NCBI RefSeq assembly: GCF_012271785.1
Contig: NZ_JAAWVT010000007.1
Span: 62,001 to 126,000, forward strand
Source: Paeniglutamicibacter terrestris
GTDB taxonomy: Bacteria; Actinomycetota; Actinomycetes; Actinomycetales; Micrococcaceae
Direction: 5' to 3'
DNA length: 64,000 bases
The notes under the pieces were generated by a model. The model was not told the DNA's origin. It saw only the letters and a list, made by a program, of their open reading frames with translations, and did no database searches. Both the position numbers and the translations under genes were made by a program. Positions within the stretch are counted from its first letter, which is position 1, and each line of letters begins with the position of its first letter. This document shows positions 15,934 to 23,977 of the stretch, piece by piece.

Positions 15934-16929
15934 TCAGTCAGCAAGCAGGATAGGACTCTCACCTAGATGTGTCAGATACAGGAGATACTCATCAAGCGTG
16001 ATTTCCTCCTGGCAGGCTAGAGTTCTTATCGCTTTGCGATAAGTCCATGTAAAGACCGATCCATCTATGCGTGTGACCTCATAGAAGTGTGGTGGTAATT
16101 GCGCCAGGTCTTTCAGCAGACCTTCTTTGTCACCGCGCGTATTGCTGAGCTGGTTTTTCAAAACATCTAGGGCACTCAAGTATTGGTCACGCGTCAAGTC
16201 ACGCTTCTCGACTGGAGCGGTATGGGCACGCGGATTAGCTAGGTGGTTCAAAGTTGTGCCAAGAGTGACCAGACCACCATCTATGCGGTTCAATATGAAT
16301 CGACGATCTGCGAGCTCGGCAAGTTCCTGTTCAACTTCGTAATAGTCATCAGTCTTCAGCGCATAAAGCCTGGAATTGTCCAAGGGTCGAAACTCGTCAA
16401 CCGGGAAAACTGAGCCGAATTCAGAACCGAATATTAGACGGTCAAAAGGCTTTCTACCCGTCCAATGCTTCTTTACGCGCTTGCGAATATCAGTGCTTTG
16501 GCCGATATACATCGTCTTGTATTCGTCAAAAACCATCAGATACACGCCAGCCTGTTGGTCGAATTCCTTTAGATCCTCGACCTCCTGCAAACCGTGATTA
16601 TGGGCAAGCAGGTTGGTTAAGGATTCGTTGAATTCGTTGTGATCCAGCGAGTCGAAATAGGCCATGCTCAAATCAAAGTTCACTAAGGCCATGTCTCGCC
16701 AGGCGACACAAAATAGGTCGGAATGTTCCCGGTGTTCATCGTCCCGGTATTGCCAAGCCGATTTTTGCCATCGTTCTTCACCTGAGTATTCCCGGTTAGG
16801 TCGCTGGTGTGGTTTGCGGTTTGGTAGTCCGTACATGTCTCGACTGAGCTTGAGTCCGTACTTGCCTCTACGGAGGCTCTCCCCAAAGTGCAGTCCAGTC
16901 CGTTCATAATCTAGCGATGCGAGCACCAT
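15934..16929 (-). CDS. GIY-YIG nuclease domain protein
   Basis: 331 residues from the ATG at 16929, which follows GGGGGA closely. The GIY-YIG core is at about residues 128-165: GVYLMVF, TMYIGQSTDIRKRVKKHW with the conserved arginine at 149. The flanks (about 125 residues before, 165 after) are not familiar. GIY-YIG domains cut DNA in homing, repair, restriction and transposition. The gene follows the orientation of the SMC-like ATPase 350 bp downstream, so both could belong to one defence or mobility locus. A 23-codon upstream extension has no ribosome site. Confidence 0.7.
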   Translation of the reverse strand: MVLASLDYERTGLHFGESLRRGKYGLKLSRDMYGLPNRKPHQRPNREYSGEERWQKSAWQYRDDEHREHSDLFCVAWRDMALVNFDLSMAYFDSLDHNEFNESLTNLLAHNHGLQEVEDLKEFDQQAGVYLMVFDEYKTMYIGQSTDIRKRVKKHWTGRKPFDRLIFGSEFGSVFPVDEFRPLDNSRLYALKTDDYYEVEQELAELADRRFILNRIDGGLVTLGTTLNHLANPRAHTAPVEKRDLTRDQYLSALDVLKNQLSNTRGDKEGLLKDLAQLPPHFYEVTRIDGSVFTWTYRKAIRTLACQEEITLDEYLLYLTHLGESPILLAD

Positions 16930-17679
16930 ATTTTTCCCCCATAAATCGTGCTTATTATCCGTGGTATTTCCTGACAGTAAGCATATGGGTCTGCCCAAGG
17001 TTTAGTTGACAAGTTGGATTGATATTTCGGAGACCTACTGGTCGGGCCACTGCCAATATGTTGGATTTTTCTACAGTGCTTCGGGAGCGCAGAATCGGTC
17101 TGCGGAGACAGCAATAGGAATACAGGAACTCAAAAGGAACGTGGTTAAGTGCTTAGCGCCAACCGGTGTACCACTGGTCGTCAAGGCCGTGGAAGGCGGA
17201 AATTATGTTGGATTCACAGGAAGCCGAATAAGGGGACTGAAAAGTCCAAGATTTCATGAAGGCTGTTTCCAAGAATCGTTACCAGTCAGCAGCGTGCGAC
17301 CCTGCGGACAACCTACAAATAGCGCGAGCCTACTCGAACACGCCTGAACTCAGCCGTGCGGACGAATTCACAGACCCCCAATGCCAACTTTCTCTGTCGT
17401 AAAATCACTCTAGCGTCGGTTATTCCACTTTTTCACAATCCACCCCGGCAACATGCTGCTTGCTCTCAGTGGACAGCCCGTCACCATTACGATTCACGGT
17501 GTGAAGCACTCAGCGGGGGGTGCAACAGCCCGAATGCTCAACAAGAGAGTCATCACGCGACTTAATGAGTGGAACCAATGCCTGGTGTTCTTTGGCCTGT
17601 GTGAAGCCGGGCATTTGACCACCACGTCTCTCATGTTCCTGTTCATAGTTATATCGGGACCATGAGATAGGTTTTCTTT
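16930..17679. other. Gene-poor stretch with transposase-tail relic
   Basis: It contains copy 2 of the 39-bp repeat (17151-17189). A 70-codon plus-strand frame (17453-17665, MLLALSGQPVTITIHGV at its start and a hydrophobic end) has no ribosome site and is not called. It probably carries the promoter of the repeat-protein cassette. Confidence 0.35.
17151..17189 (-). repeat. Copy 2 of the 39-bp repeat
   Basis: 35 of 39 positions match 2428-2466. On the minus strand it reads HGLDDQWYTGWR then a stop. The two copies bracket a 14.7-kb block holding the mercury, partition and replication genes and the ATPase/GIY-YIG genes, in direct orientation. Confidence 0.5.
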
Positions 17680-18093
17680 ATGACTACTTGGCCCCGTGAC
17701 AATTCCACATCGACTGGTGGTGGACTCTCCACATCGTCCGGCGGGGGGCTTTCCACGTCCTCGGGTGGAGGGGCTTCTACGAGTTCGGGTGGCGGACTCT
17801 CGACGAGCTCTGGTGGTGGCATGTCCACCAGTTCGGGCGGGGGACTCTCGACGAGTTCTGGTGGCGGTATGTCCACCAGTTCGGGCGGCGGCCTTTCAAC
17901 AAGCCGCGGTGGCGGCCTTTCAACAAGCCGCGGTGGCGGGCTATCAACAAGCTCTGGGGGTGGCCTCTACGCTGGACGCTGTGCCAATCCATACCGAAGT
18001 AACTGGCCACCTGCACCGCAACTGTTTGCCTACCTGCGAAACTCAGGAAGGGGTCACATCGCTGACCTGTTGGAGCGGTGCGGCTGGAAGTGA
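17680..18093 (+). CDS. GGGLSTSS-repeat protein
   Basis: 137 residues. After MTTWPRDNSTST come about eleven tandem 8-residue units of the form GGG(L/M/A)STS(S/R) (residues 13-100), encoded by 24-bp DNA repeats. A conserved-looking C-terminal domain of about 37 residues follows: CANPYRSNWPPAPQLFAYLR, then a helix ending LLERCGWK. There is no signal or membrane segment. I recall unnamed bacterial proteins with GGGLSTGPGGG repeats followed by a similar PYxSNxPP domain, but no assigned function. The gene overlaps the next one, and the third follows without a gap, so all three form one operon closed by a strong terminator. The repeat number may vary by slippage. Confidence 0.8.
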   Translation: MTTWPRDNSTSTGGGLSTSSGGGLSTSSGGGASTSSGGGLSTSSGGGMSTSSGGGLSTSSGGGMSTSSGGGLSTSRGGGLSTSRGGGLSTSSGGGLYAGRCANPYRSNWPPAPQLFAYLRNSGRGHIADLLERCGWK

Positions 18094-18560
18094 TCACTGG
18101 TCACCGGTTGAAACTTGTATGCGCTCTTCTTGTCGGTGCGGTCGTAGGTGCATTCTTCGGGCGGTTGCTGCCTCCCTTTGTCCTTGACCATCCTTTCTGG
18201 CGGGAGTTTTGGTCGGGCCCTCCTGCGGCTGGGCTATTCGCACTTGGCGGAGCCTTCATAGCCTATGGCGCTGCCCGGCTCGGAGCCAGAACATCGCGTA
18301 CGGCAGCGAAACGGCAAGAATGGTGGGACCGGGCCGAATGGGCTCTCACGCTCGCTAGGTCCGATCAAGGTGTTGACCGCATCATCGGTTTGGAAGCCCT
18401 GACTGCGCTGTCTGACGAAGCCACTAAAACTGAGTATGCACTGATTCTTGCCGTGACCGAAGCAGTCTCCGGTGGAGGTTTGGAGAGCCCAGACTCAGAT
18501 GGAGATGTGGACACTGAGCGCCAGATGCAGGAGAATGAAGCAATGGGAGGTGGATCATAA
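18078..18560 (+). CDS. Membrane protein of the repeat cassette
   Basis: 160 residues if the GTG at 18078 is used; GTG at 18090 is an alternative. Two membrane segments (about 12-32, LVCALLVGAVVGAFFGRLLP; about 50-68, AGLFALGGAFIAYGAARLGA) are followed by a basic stretch and a cytosolic helical domain (RAEWALTLARSDQGVDRIIG), ending in an acidic tail. Overlap with the repeat gene upstream and with the next ATG shows translational coupling. The fold is unknown. It may anchor the repeat protein at the membrane. Confidence 0.7.
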   Translation: MRLEVITGHRLKLVCALLVGAVVGAFFGRLLPPFVLDHPFWREFWSGPPAAGLFALGGAFIAYGAARLGARTSRTAAKRQEWWDRAEWALTLARSDQGVDRIIGLEALTALSDEATKTEYALILAVTEAVSGGGLESPDSDGDVDTERQMQENEAMGGGS

Positions 18561-18781
18561 TGGCTAGAAAATACACTCACGTCAGTGCGCTCGATGGTCG
18601 AATAAAACAAGGAAAAGCCGACCCCATCACCCCAGCAGAAAAGCGCCTCGTTGCTGGACTCCGTGAGGGCTACGAGAAGAAGTACGGTGCCGCCGAGTCT
18701 GGCCGGTTTGTAACCTCGGTCGGGTCCGGAAGATCGTCTAGAGTATCGACCGGGAAATCTGCGTCTAGAGCAGCAAAATAA
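18560..18781 (+). CDS. Small basic protein of the repeat cassette
   Basis: 73 residues starting MARKYTHVSALDGRIKQGKA, rich in Lys/Arg, with PITPAEKRLVAGLREGYEKK as a probable helix and a Ser/Arg-rich tail. It begins on the last base of the upstream stop codon and ends 5 bases before the terminator stem. No family is recognised; the charge suggests nucleic-acid or acidic-partner binding. Confidence 0.65.
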   Translation: MARKYTHVSALDGRIKQGKADPITPAEKRLVAGLREGYEKKYGAAESGRFVTSVGSGRSSRVSTGKSASRAAK

Positions 18782-18785
18782 TTGT

Positions 18786-18828
18786 AAAGCGAGGGACCTC
18801 ACCATTCATAGGTGAGGTCCCTCGCTTT
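18786..18828 (+). terminator. Strong intrinsic terminator
   Basis: An 18-bp perfect stem (18786-18803 with 18811-18828) and a 7-base loop ATTCATA, rising from GCGAGGGACCTCACC and ending in CGCTTTT. It directly follows the stop of the third cassette gene. Confidence 0.92.
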
Positions 18829-19094
18829 TGAGTTTTTTACCTTGTCAGACCGTAACGCGTAAGAGAAACCTCATTCTGGGTAAGAAAGATGTCACAGAGA
18901 ACGCAGGAAGCGGTAAAGCGCCTTCTTGGGGTGAAATGTCGTATTGTCCTCCCTCGAACCCCGACTCGCCGATTCAATCGTGTTTCAATCACCGGATACG
19001 TCAACTGGAATGCCACCTGACGGCCTAATGCGTCAATTTAGCTGAGAATGCTTCAACTTAGATGACCAAGGACAAATATGATGAGACGGGTGTC

Positions 19095-19443
19095 CTTTTT
19101 CATTTCAGGTGAGGCAGATCGCCCCGGTTTTGTGCGGTTGCCTCGGGTGTAGTGAGATGGAATTCGGGGTTTATCTGATTACACCCGAGGTAAATCGTAT
19201 TTTCCTTGGGCTTTATGGTGCTGTGTTGGTTTTGTTGGGGTCGATTGATACGGGAGTTTCGGAGAGAAGGACTTGGATTCTTTCGACCCAAGTGAGAGGT
19301 GAGAATGCCTCATCGACGCCAGGCGGATACACCCAAATGCTTCGTGTGAAGTGAGACAAGACCAGCGGATGCTTCGGGTGCAATGTGACAAAAGCACCTA
19401 AGGCCTCTGGTGAAGTGAGATTGCCTCGCCTGTAATGAGATAG
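19095..19443. repeat. Array of degenerate 22-bp repeats, transposon-end-like
   Basis: Five direct units of the pattern TGCCTCGGGTGTAGTGAGAT begin at 19139, 19338, 19370, 19402 and 19422. The units at 19338, 19370 and 19402 are exactly 32 bp apart. Inverted units lie at 19095-19116 and 19171-19192, and weaker ones near 19028-19070. No gene lies inside. Repeated subterminal transposase sites of this kind remind me of IS21-type elements, so this is probably the abutted ends of a lost element. Regulatory or replication sites are alternatives. Confidence 0.55.
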
Positions 19444-19700
19444 GACAACGGGACAGATTATCTGCACATTCTGCGAATAATCTTTTTGCTACTTGACATA
19501 ATCTCGTTTATCGGCCATCCAAATTCAACGGGGGAGTGGAAGGCAAGCTCTTTCGCGGAGGTAAGGGTGCTAGTACTGGTAGCGGTCGTTATTCAAGTGG
19601 TCTGTATCTGCCAGGTTTGATCTTGTTGGTTCGTGGCTAGGTCTAATAGCTGGTGAGGTTGATGTGTTCCCATCTCAGGGGTAAGAGGAAACGCAGCAAG
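19444..19700. other. Short gene-free stretch
   Basis: No gene seen. It contains GGGGGAGTGGAAGGCAAGCT near 19533, related to sequences near 8727 and 11791. Confidence 0.25.
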
Positions 19701-20008
19701 TCAGGGCCCGTGGCGTTGAACCCCCTGATTCAAAGTGGTGATGGTGCGGTCGAGGTAGACCGTGTTCCAAAGAACGATGGCCGCGAGGATAAGATTCAGC
19801 TCTGATGCCCTGTAGTTCCGCTGTTCAAAGGATCGACCACGAATCTCCCCCGGACGGTGGAAAAACACTGCCCGGGTATGGTGTTCCGGGCTTCCTTCTT
19901 GTTCAGCCGAGCTGTGACCTCGCGCCGATAGACGACCACGTGGCCTGTTCCCCACAGCGCCATCCGAACCTGTCCAAGAACAGATATTAGGATGCCGAAC
20001 ATCAGCAA
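19701..20008 (-). pseudogene. Tn3-family transposase, C-terminal relic
   Basis: The end of a Tn3-type TnpA is readable in two frames: [14 protein letters not shown] in one, then [20 protein letters not shown] and [18 protein letters not shown] in another. These match the conserved LNKGEARNALARAVFF, GEIRDRSFEQ and [13 protein letters not shown] blocks of Tn21-like transposases. At least one frameshift separates them, and the catalytic DDE core upstream is missing or unrecognisable. Confidence 0.8.
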
Positions 20009-20234
20009 GAGCGGTATGACTGGCCTGTTTCAGGGCCAGTTGCTTGCGTTGGACGACCTTTAGCGCATCAACCACATAGTGTGTCGTCGCAGAGGGCTTC
20101 TTGAATGGCCGAATCCTCTCCTTGATTTCGAGAGTGTAAAGAATTGCCAGTTGACTTTGCGCAAATCGATAGACAATAATTACGTGGGCTGCTCTAGAAA
20201 TAAAAAAAGCGACCTGACTAGTGGCGGTCTCCGC

Positions 20235-20570
20235 ATGGAGATCGCCGAAAATGGTGTTGAGACTCCCTCTATGGCAAATGTCCTTCACTCGTTTCCTAGG
20301 GAAATCATGCAAATCGTCATCAGCATTGCACTCGTCGTCGTCTCCATTTCGGTTGCGCACCTATTGCTGTCATCAAGCAAGCGCCAAGACGCAAATTCTC
20401 CACGTGTGAAATGGACCATTGCTGGACTGTTCATTGCTTTCTGCGTGCTTCTGGGAATCAGCGATCAATTTGATTCGCGCCTTCTCAACATCCTGATCTT
20501 GGTGGTTATCCCAGCTATCTGCACTGTGCTTTGGCACGTCGTATCGGCAAAGAAGCCACGCAGCTCCTAG
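20235..20570 (+). CDS. Small membrane protein next to the secreted protein
   Basis: 111 residues from the ATG at 20235; an internal ATG at 20307 has a better ribosome site (AGGGA) and would give 87 residues. Three hydrophobic segments (around [55 protein letters not shown]) and a basic C-terminus are seen. It lies 82 bases before a secreted protein gene in the same direction. Small multi-pass proteins in this position often give immunity to a secreted toxin, but this is only inference. Confidence 0.6.
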   Translation: MEIAENGVETPSMANVLHSFPREIMQIVISIALVVVSISVAHLLLSSSKRQDANSPRVKWTIAGLFIAFCVLLGISDQFDSRLLNILILVVIPAICTVLWHVVSAKKPRSS

Positions 20571-20652
20571 CCAAACACTCTTATTCGTTCCATCCAGCCT
20601 TTCGTGCGCGGCGGGCTGTTGAGTCATGCTCAAAATCATCACAGGGGGAAAA

Positions 20653-21732
20653 ATGTTTGGATTAAAGTCACGAGCGCTGCGCCTATCATTAGGCGCAGCT
20701 ATCACCTTCACGCTGCTCGCTGGAGCACTGCCTGCCCAAGCCAGCAGTGAATTCCAACCGACTGCTACAGAGGGGACAAAAAACCAAGAATCGGGAAATT
20801 CCGTTTCCGGTTCAGATGCCCTCACTGAAGGACTTGCCGGATTCACAGACGGTTCACCGGAACTGCATGAGCGACTAGGGTCGCTTATTAAGGATTCTGC
20901 TCCCGTGGAGTCTGGAATCAGCAGTAATGAAGACGGAATGACGCTCTTTCCGGACGAAGGATCGTCCGAATTTGAGATGATGTCATTCGCTGAAGGTGAA
21001 GCTGTCTCGTTTGAGATCGAGGGATCCGAAGCCACTTCTTTGGAGGGAGATGCTGCCGTACTTGAAACGGAGTATGACGATGCCGCATACATGGCACATT
21101 CCACCACTGACGGGGGATTGCAGATCGCGAAAATCCTTCACTCTGACGAGGCCGAACCAAGTATCGCAATAAACAGTGAAGTACCCGAAGGATACTCCTG
21201 GGTGCTTCAGGATGACGGTTCTCTACACCTTGCGGGGGAACCTGCCGGTGTCAAGGAAACCCTCATGGTGATGGATGCTCCATGGGCTGTGGATGCCAAC
21301 GGCATCAAGCTACCCACCTCCTTTAACCTCGATGGAACACGCATTGTTCAGACCATCGATACCGCTGGCGCAACCTTCCCCGTTGTTGCCGATCCGAGTG
21401 CTTGGTGGTGGGCGCGCTCCACTGCCACATGTATCGCACAGGTCGGGCTGCTCTTTGCTCCGGGTGCTGCAGCAGCTAAGGTCGCCAAAGCGATGACGAA
21501 GGCCCAATCGATCATCAACAAGAGCGCCAAGCTGAAAAAGGCAGTAAATGCCCTTGGTGGCCTCAAGCCGGCGTTGAGTAAGGTTGTCCAGTTCGTAAAG
21601 AACAAAAACAAGCTCACAGCATCACAACGAGCAAATGTTTTGCGCATGATCAACTTCGGCGTGACTATGCTGGACGATGCTTTGGGAATCGGTTCATGTG
21701 TATCAATTATCAAAGAGATAGCCAAAAAATAA
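20653..21732 (+). CDS. Secreted protein with AWWW motif, function unknown
   Basis: 359 residues from the ATG at 20653, with AGGGGGGA just upstream. A Sec signal peptide (MFGLKSRALRLSLGAAITFT, cleavage near AQASS) is followed by an acidic Ser/Glu-rich stretch to about residue 150. A beta-rich module follows (PEGYSWVLQDDGSLHLAGE, then APWAVDANGIKLPTSF, then ATFPVVADPSAWWW), then a basic, helical C-terminal domain of about 110 residues with two cysteines and many lysines. The APWAxDANG...FPVVADP module occurs in many actinobacterial secreted proteins, as I remember them. The acidic pro-like part, basic helical end and neighbouring membrane protein make a secreted toxin or bacteriocin conceivable. 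No enzyme motif is seen. Confidence 0.65.
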   Translation: MFGLKSRALRLSLGAAITFTLLAGALPAQASSEFQPTATEGTKNQESGNSVSGSDALTEGLAGFTDGSPELHERLGSLIKDSAPVESGISSNEDGMTLFPDEGSSEFEMMSFAEGEAVSFEIEGSEATSLEGDAAVLETEYDDAAYMAHSTTDGGLQIAKILHSDEAEPSIAINSEVPEGYSWVLQDDGSLHLAGEPAGVKETLMVMDAPWAVDANGIKLPTSFNLDGTRIVQTIDTAGATFPVVADPSAWWWARSTATCIAQVGLLFAPGAAAAKVAKAMTKAQSIINKSAKLKKAVNALGGLKPALSKVVQFVKNKNKLTASQRANVLRMINFGVTMLDDALGIGSCVSIIKEIAKK

Positions 21733-21762
21733 GTATCAGGCTCGGAGAGCCAATGGAGTAAA

Positions 21763-21816
21763 GATGGCTGATACTCACATAACAAGTGGTCACTTGTCGT
21801 GTGAGTATCAGCCATC
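21763..21816 (+). terminator. Long hairpin after the secreted protein gene
   Basis: A 17-bp perfect outer stem (21763-21779 with 21800-21816, GATGGCTGATACTCACA) contains an inner stem ACAAGTG/CACTTGT. It starts 30 bases after the stop codon. The following T-run is poor (ACTTCTTT), but stem length supports termination. Confidence 0.8.
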
Positions 21817-22197
21817 ACTTCTTTGCCACTACCTACTAGGCAAAAATCTCAAAGTTTTCTCCCGCATTCAGCCGATTCGTCGATGGGGGATGACCCAGTG
21901 ATCCAGGCGTTTATAATCGCTGGCGGAACAGGCGTTAGCGCTGAACTAGCTGTTTGGAAAGCACGGCTCAGAAGTTGATGGTGTGCAGGTGGCGGTAGAT
22001 GGATTTCCGGTACGCGACGAGTGCCTTGGCGACCCGAGTGGGACTATCCGCATTGACTCGGCTGGTTTGGGCGGCTGGAGGATATAGGCAACCACGCCGG
22101 TTAGGGGTCCAACGTTTCGGTCTGGGGCGCAAGCCACGTCGCGACCGACCGACCGACCGACCGACAAATTGTCCGTACGAAAAGCTACCTTGATCGA
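21817..22197. other. Intergenic with GACC simple repeat
   Basis: No gene is seen. Nearly six tandem GACC units (22143-22165) lie 33 bp before the GTG of the next gene, in the position of a promoter or untranslated leader. Confidence 0.4.
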
Positions 22198-22701
22198 GTG
22201 AATATCAACGAATTGAGCATGCGGATCCAAGACAAATATCGTCAAACGCTCACGGACTTCCGGCGCAAGATCCTTGGGGAGGAAGGCCGGTCGACAGCTT
22301 TAAACCAAAACGATCCGCACCGGGAAATCCCTAGCATTGGGAGAATTCGTTCTTTGGAGGACAAACACGTCGAACTAACGATTGTTGCTGACGCCGCGGA
22401 TTTAGACTGGTTTGCCGAAGACCCCGCGTTGGAGGGAACGTGCATTACGGTTTCCATGGCGGGACACCACCGGCTTTTGGGCTCCCGCACATCATTGCCC
22501 ACTGGGGAATGTGACGCGTGGCTTCGAGCTATTCTTGGGGCCCATTGGGCCGATCATGCTTATCGCGCTGGCACTCTGAGTGGAGTCGATGGGCGCTTGA
22601 GCACGGTTTATTACCGGCTTTTCCTGGATGGGGACGATTGCCCGATGCTGCGACCGGATTCTTATAAGGAAAGAGGGCTACGAAAAATGAGTGAGCTGTG
22701 A
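22198..22701 (+). CDS. Hypothetical protein, 167 residues
   Basis: Starts at GTG 22198 (MNINELSMRIQDKYRQTLTD); an ATG at 22219 is an alternative. No membrane segment or signal. Segments such as HVELTIVADAADLDWFAEDP and SAVYY-like strands suggest a mixed alpha/beta cytosolic protein. It ends with acidic and basic patches (YKERGLRKMSEL). It is convergent with the nuclease gene downstream. No family is recognised. Confidence 0.5.
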   Translation: MNINELSMRIQDKYRQTLTDFRRKILGEEGRSTALNQNDPHREIPSIGRIRSLEDKHVELTIVADAADLDWFAEDPALEGTCITVSMAGHHRLLGSRTSLPTGECDAWLRAILGAHWADHAYRAGTLSGVDGRLSTVYYRLFLDGDDCPMLRPDSYKERGLRKMSEL

Positions 22702-22789
22702 TTTTTCCACCTTCGAAATCGTCAGACGATTCACTCTTTCTAGGCTGACAAGGACCTTGGCAGCCGCCCAAATATCTTGTGTCAAACTC

Positions 22790-23635
22790 TCACCAAACAA
22801 TGTCGCCAGCGCCATCCAGCGGCGATCTCTCCCCCAAACTCCGCACCGAAGTCAGCGCACCCGTGCGTTGTATGATCGCCGGAAAGTGCAGTGTGGTGCG
22901 TTCCTCAAGTTCAGCCACGGTAATTTGGTAGACCCTGAACTCATCCAACATCGGGATCTCCCTCAGATGCTCGAGATTCTGGGTCAGCACGAACGCTCGT
23001 GACTTCACGACACCTTGCTCTTGAAAGACCAACAACTTCCAATACTCCGCAGGTAGCGCAACACCCCGATATTCCCGGTCATCGGCATGGAAGATGGGGC
23101 CACCGAAGACACTGATCCGTAGGTTCTGGACGTCGACATCTTCGAAGAGAGCATTTTCCAGCCGGCCCCACACTCCTTGTTTGCTGCTTTGGTTGAAGTC
23201 GTCCATCTGTGGGGTGATGTTGGTGTACCGGAATGAGTCGGTATTGGCTTGCTGTGCTTCGGACATCGTTCCCCACAGCAGGTCGGAGCGTCTGGCGATA
23301 TGACCGCGGTCTAGCCGATTATCGTCGTAGAGTTCGTTGCCGATCTGGGTCTTGGCCGGGAGCCTCGGGTCTTTGGTGAAGGTGAGATTGGTGCGGCTGA
23401 TCAGCTTGATGCTGGCCCCGTCGATGTTCCAAGCCACCCACCGGGCAAAGCGTCTCGTCTGACTCATGGAGAGCGAAAAGTGAGTATATGGGATGGTCTC
23501 TTTCCCGTTCCAGAGGAGCGCATCGTCCTGAATACTGGGGTCTAAGGACGGCAAACCCACGGGTGTGCCCAGAAAGTCGGGGTCGTAGCCACTTCGGGGT
23601 AGGGAAGGATCAGTTTCGTGTGTACTTCCAGCCAT
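22790..23635 (-). CDS. DNA/RNA non-specific endonuclease (NUC1 type)
   Basis: 281 residues from the ATG at 23635, which follows AAGAAGG at 8 bases. The beta-beta-alpha-metal active site is clear: RLDRGHIARRSDLLWG with the catalytic His, and RYTNITPQMDDFNQ with the metal-binding Asn region, then WGRLEN. The fold cleaves DNA and RNA without sequence preference. No signal peptide is visible, so it is either cytosolic or part of a longer protein. The frame stays open to a TTG at 23863 with protein-like sequence (LALPRYPPYPEDIGVQLDAT), so an N-terminal domain may be present. Flanked by an unrelated hypothetical gene and a divergent HTH gene. Confidence 0.85.
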   Translation of the reverse strand: MAGSTHETDPSLPRSGYDPDFLGTPVGLPSLDPSIQDDALLWNGKETIPYTHFSLSMSQTRRFARWVAWNIDGASIKLISRTNLTFTKDPRLPAKTQIGNELYDDNRLDRGHIARRSDLLWGTMSEAQQANTDSFRYTNITPQMDDFNQSSKQGVWGRLENALFEDVDVQNLRISVFGGPIFHADDREYRGVALPAEYWKLLVFQEQGVVKSRAFVLTQNLEHLREIPMLDEFRVYQITVAELEERTTLHFPAIIQRTGALTSVRSLGERSPLDGAGDIVW

Positions 23636-23977
23636 GTCGAACGCCTTCTTCCAGATCGCTGTCGCATCAAGCTGCACGCCGATATCCTCAGGGTAGGGCG
23701 GATAGCGTGGCAAGGCGAGAGCGAACCGCGCTGGTCGCACACCCGCTTCGCACACCCGTGCCACCGATGCGGCCCCGATGGCCAATCTAGGATCTGCAGT
23801 ACTCCAGAATGGGTTCGCACGAACTCGATACTTCTGGTTCTTCGGGCCATGGAGGAAGACCAAACGGTCATGCGCCTAGGCCTTGGAGGCAAGTCGCACA
23901 ATAGCTTCCAACGCGTATCGCGGCAACGCATGCCATCGGCTAGATTGGTATGAGAAGCTCCTTGAGGGGAAGCAATT

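Noticed and set aside
17453-17665. 70-codon plus-strand ORF before the repeat cassette
   Set aside because: Possible protein-like composition but no ribosome site and no recognisable family; left uncalled.
17696-18187. Other frames of the 24-bp repeats and a possible CRISPR
   Set aside because: The 24-bp units are tandem without spacers and code for the GGGLSTSS repeat; the other frames are shadows.
20079-20234. Upstream extension of the small membrane protein
   Set aside because: The extra 52 codons overlap the region upstream of the transposase relic and have no start signal; the protein-like part begins at 20235 or later.
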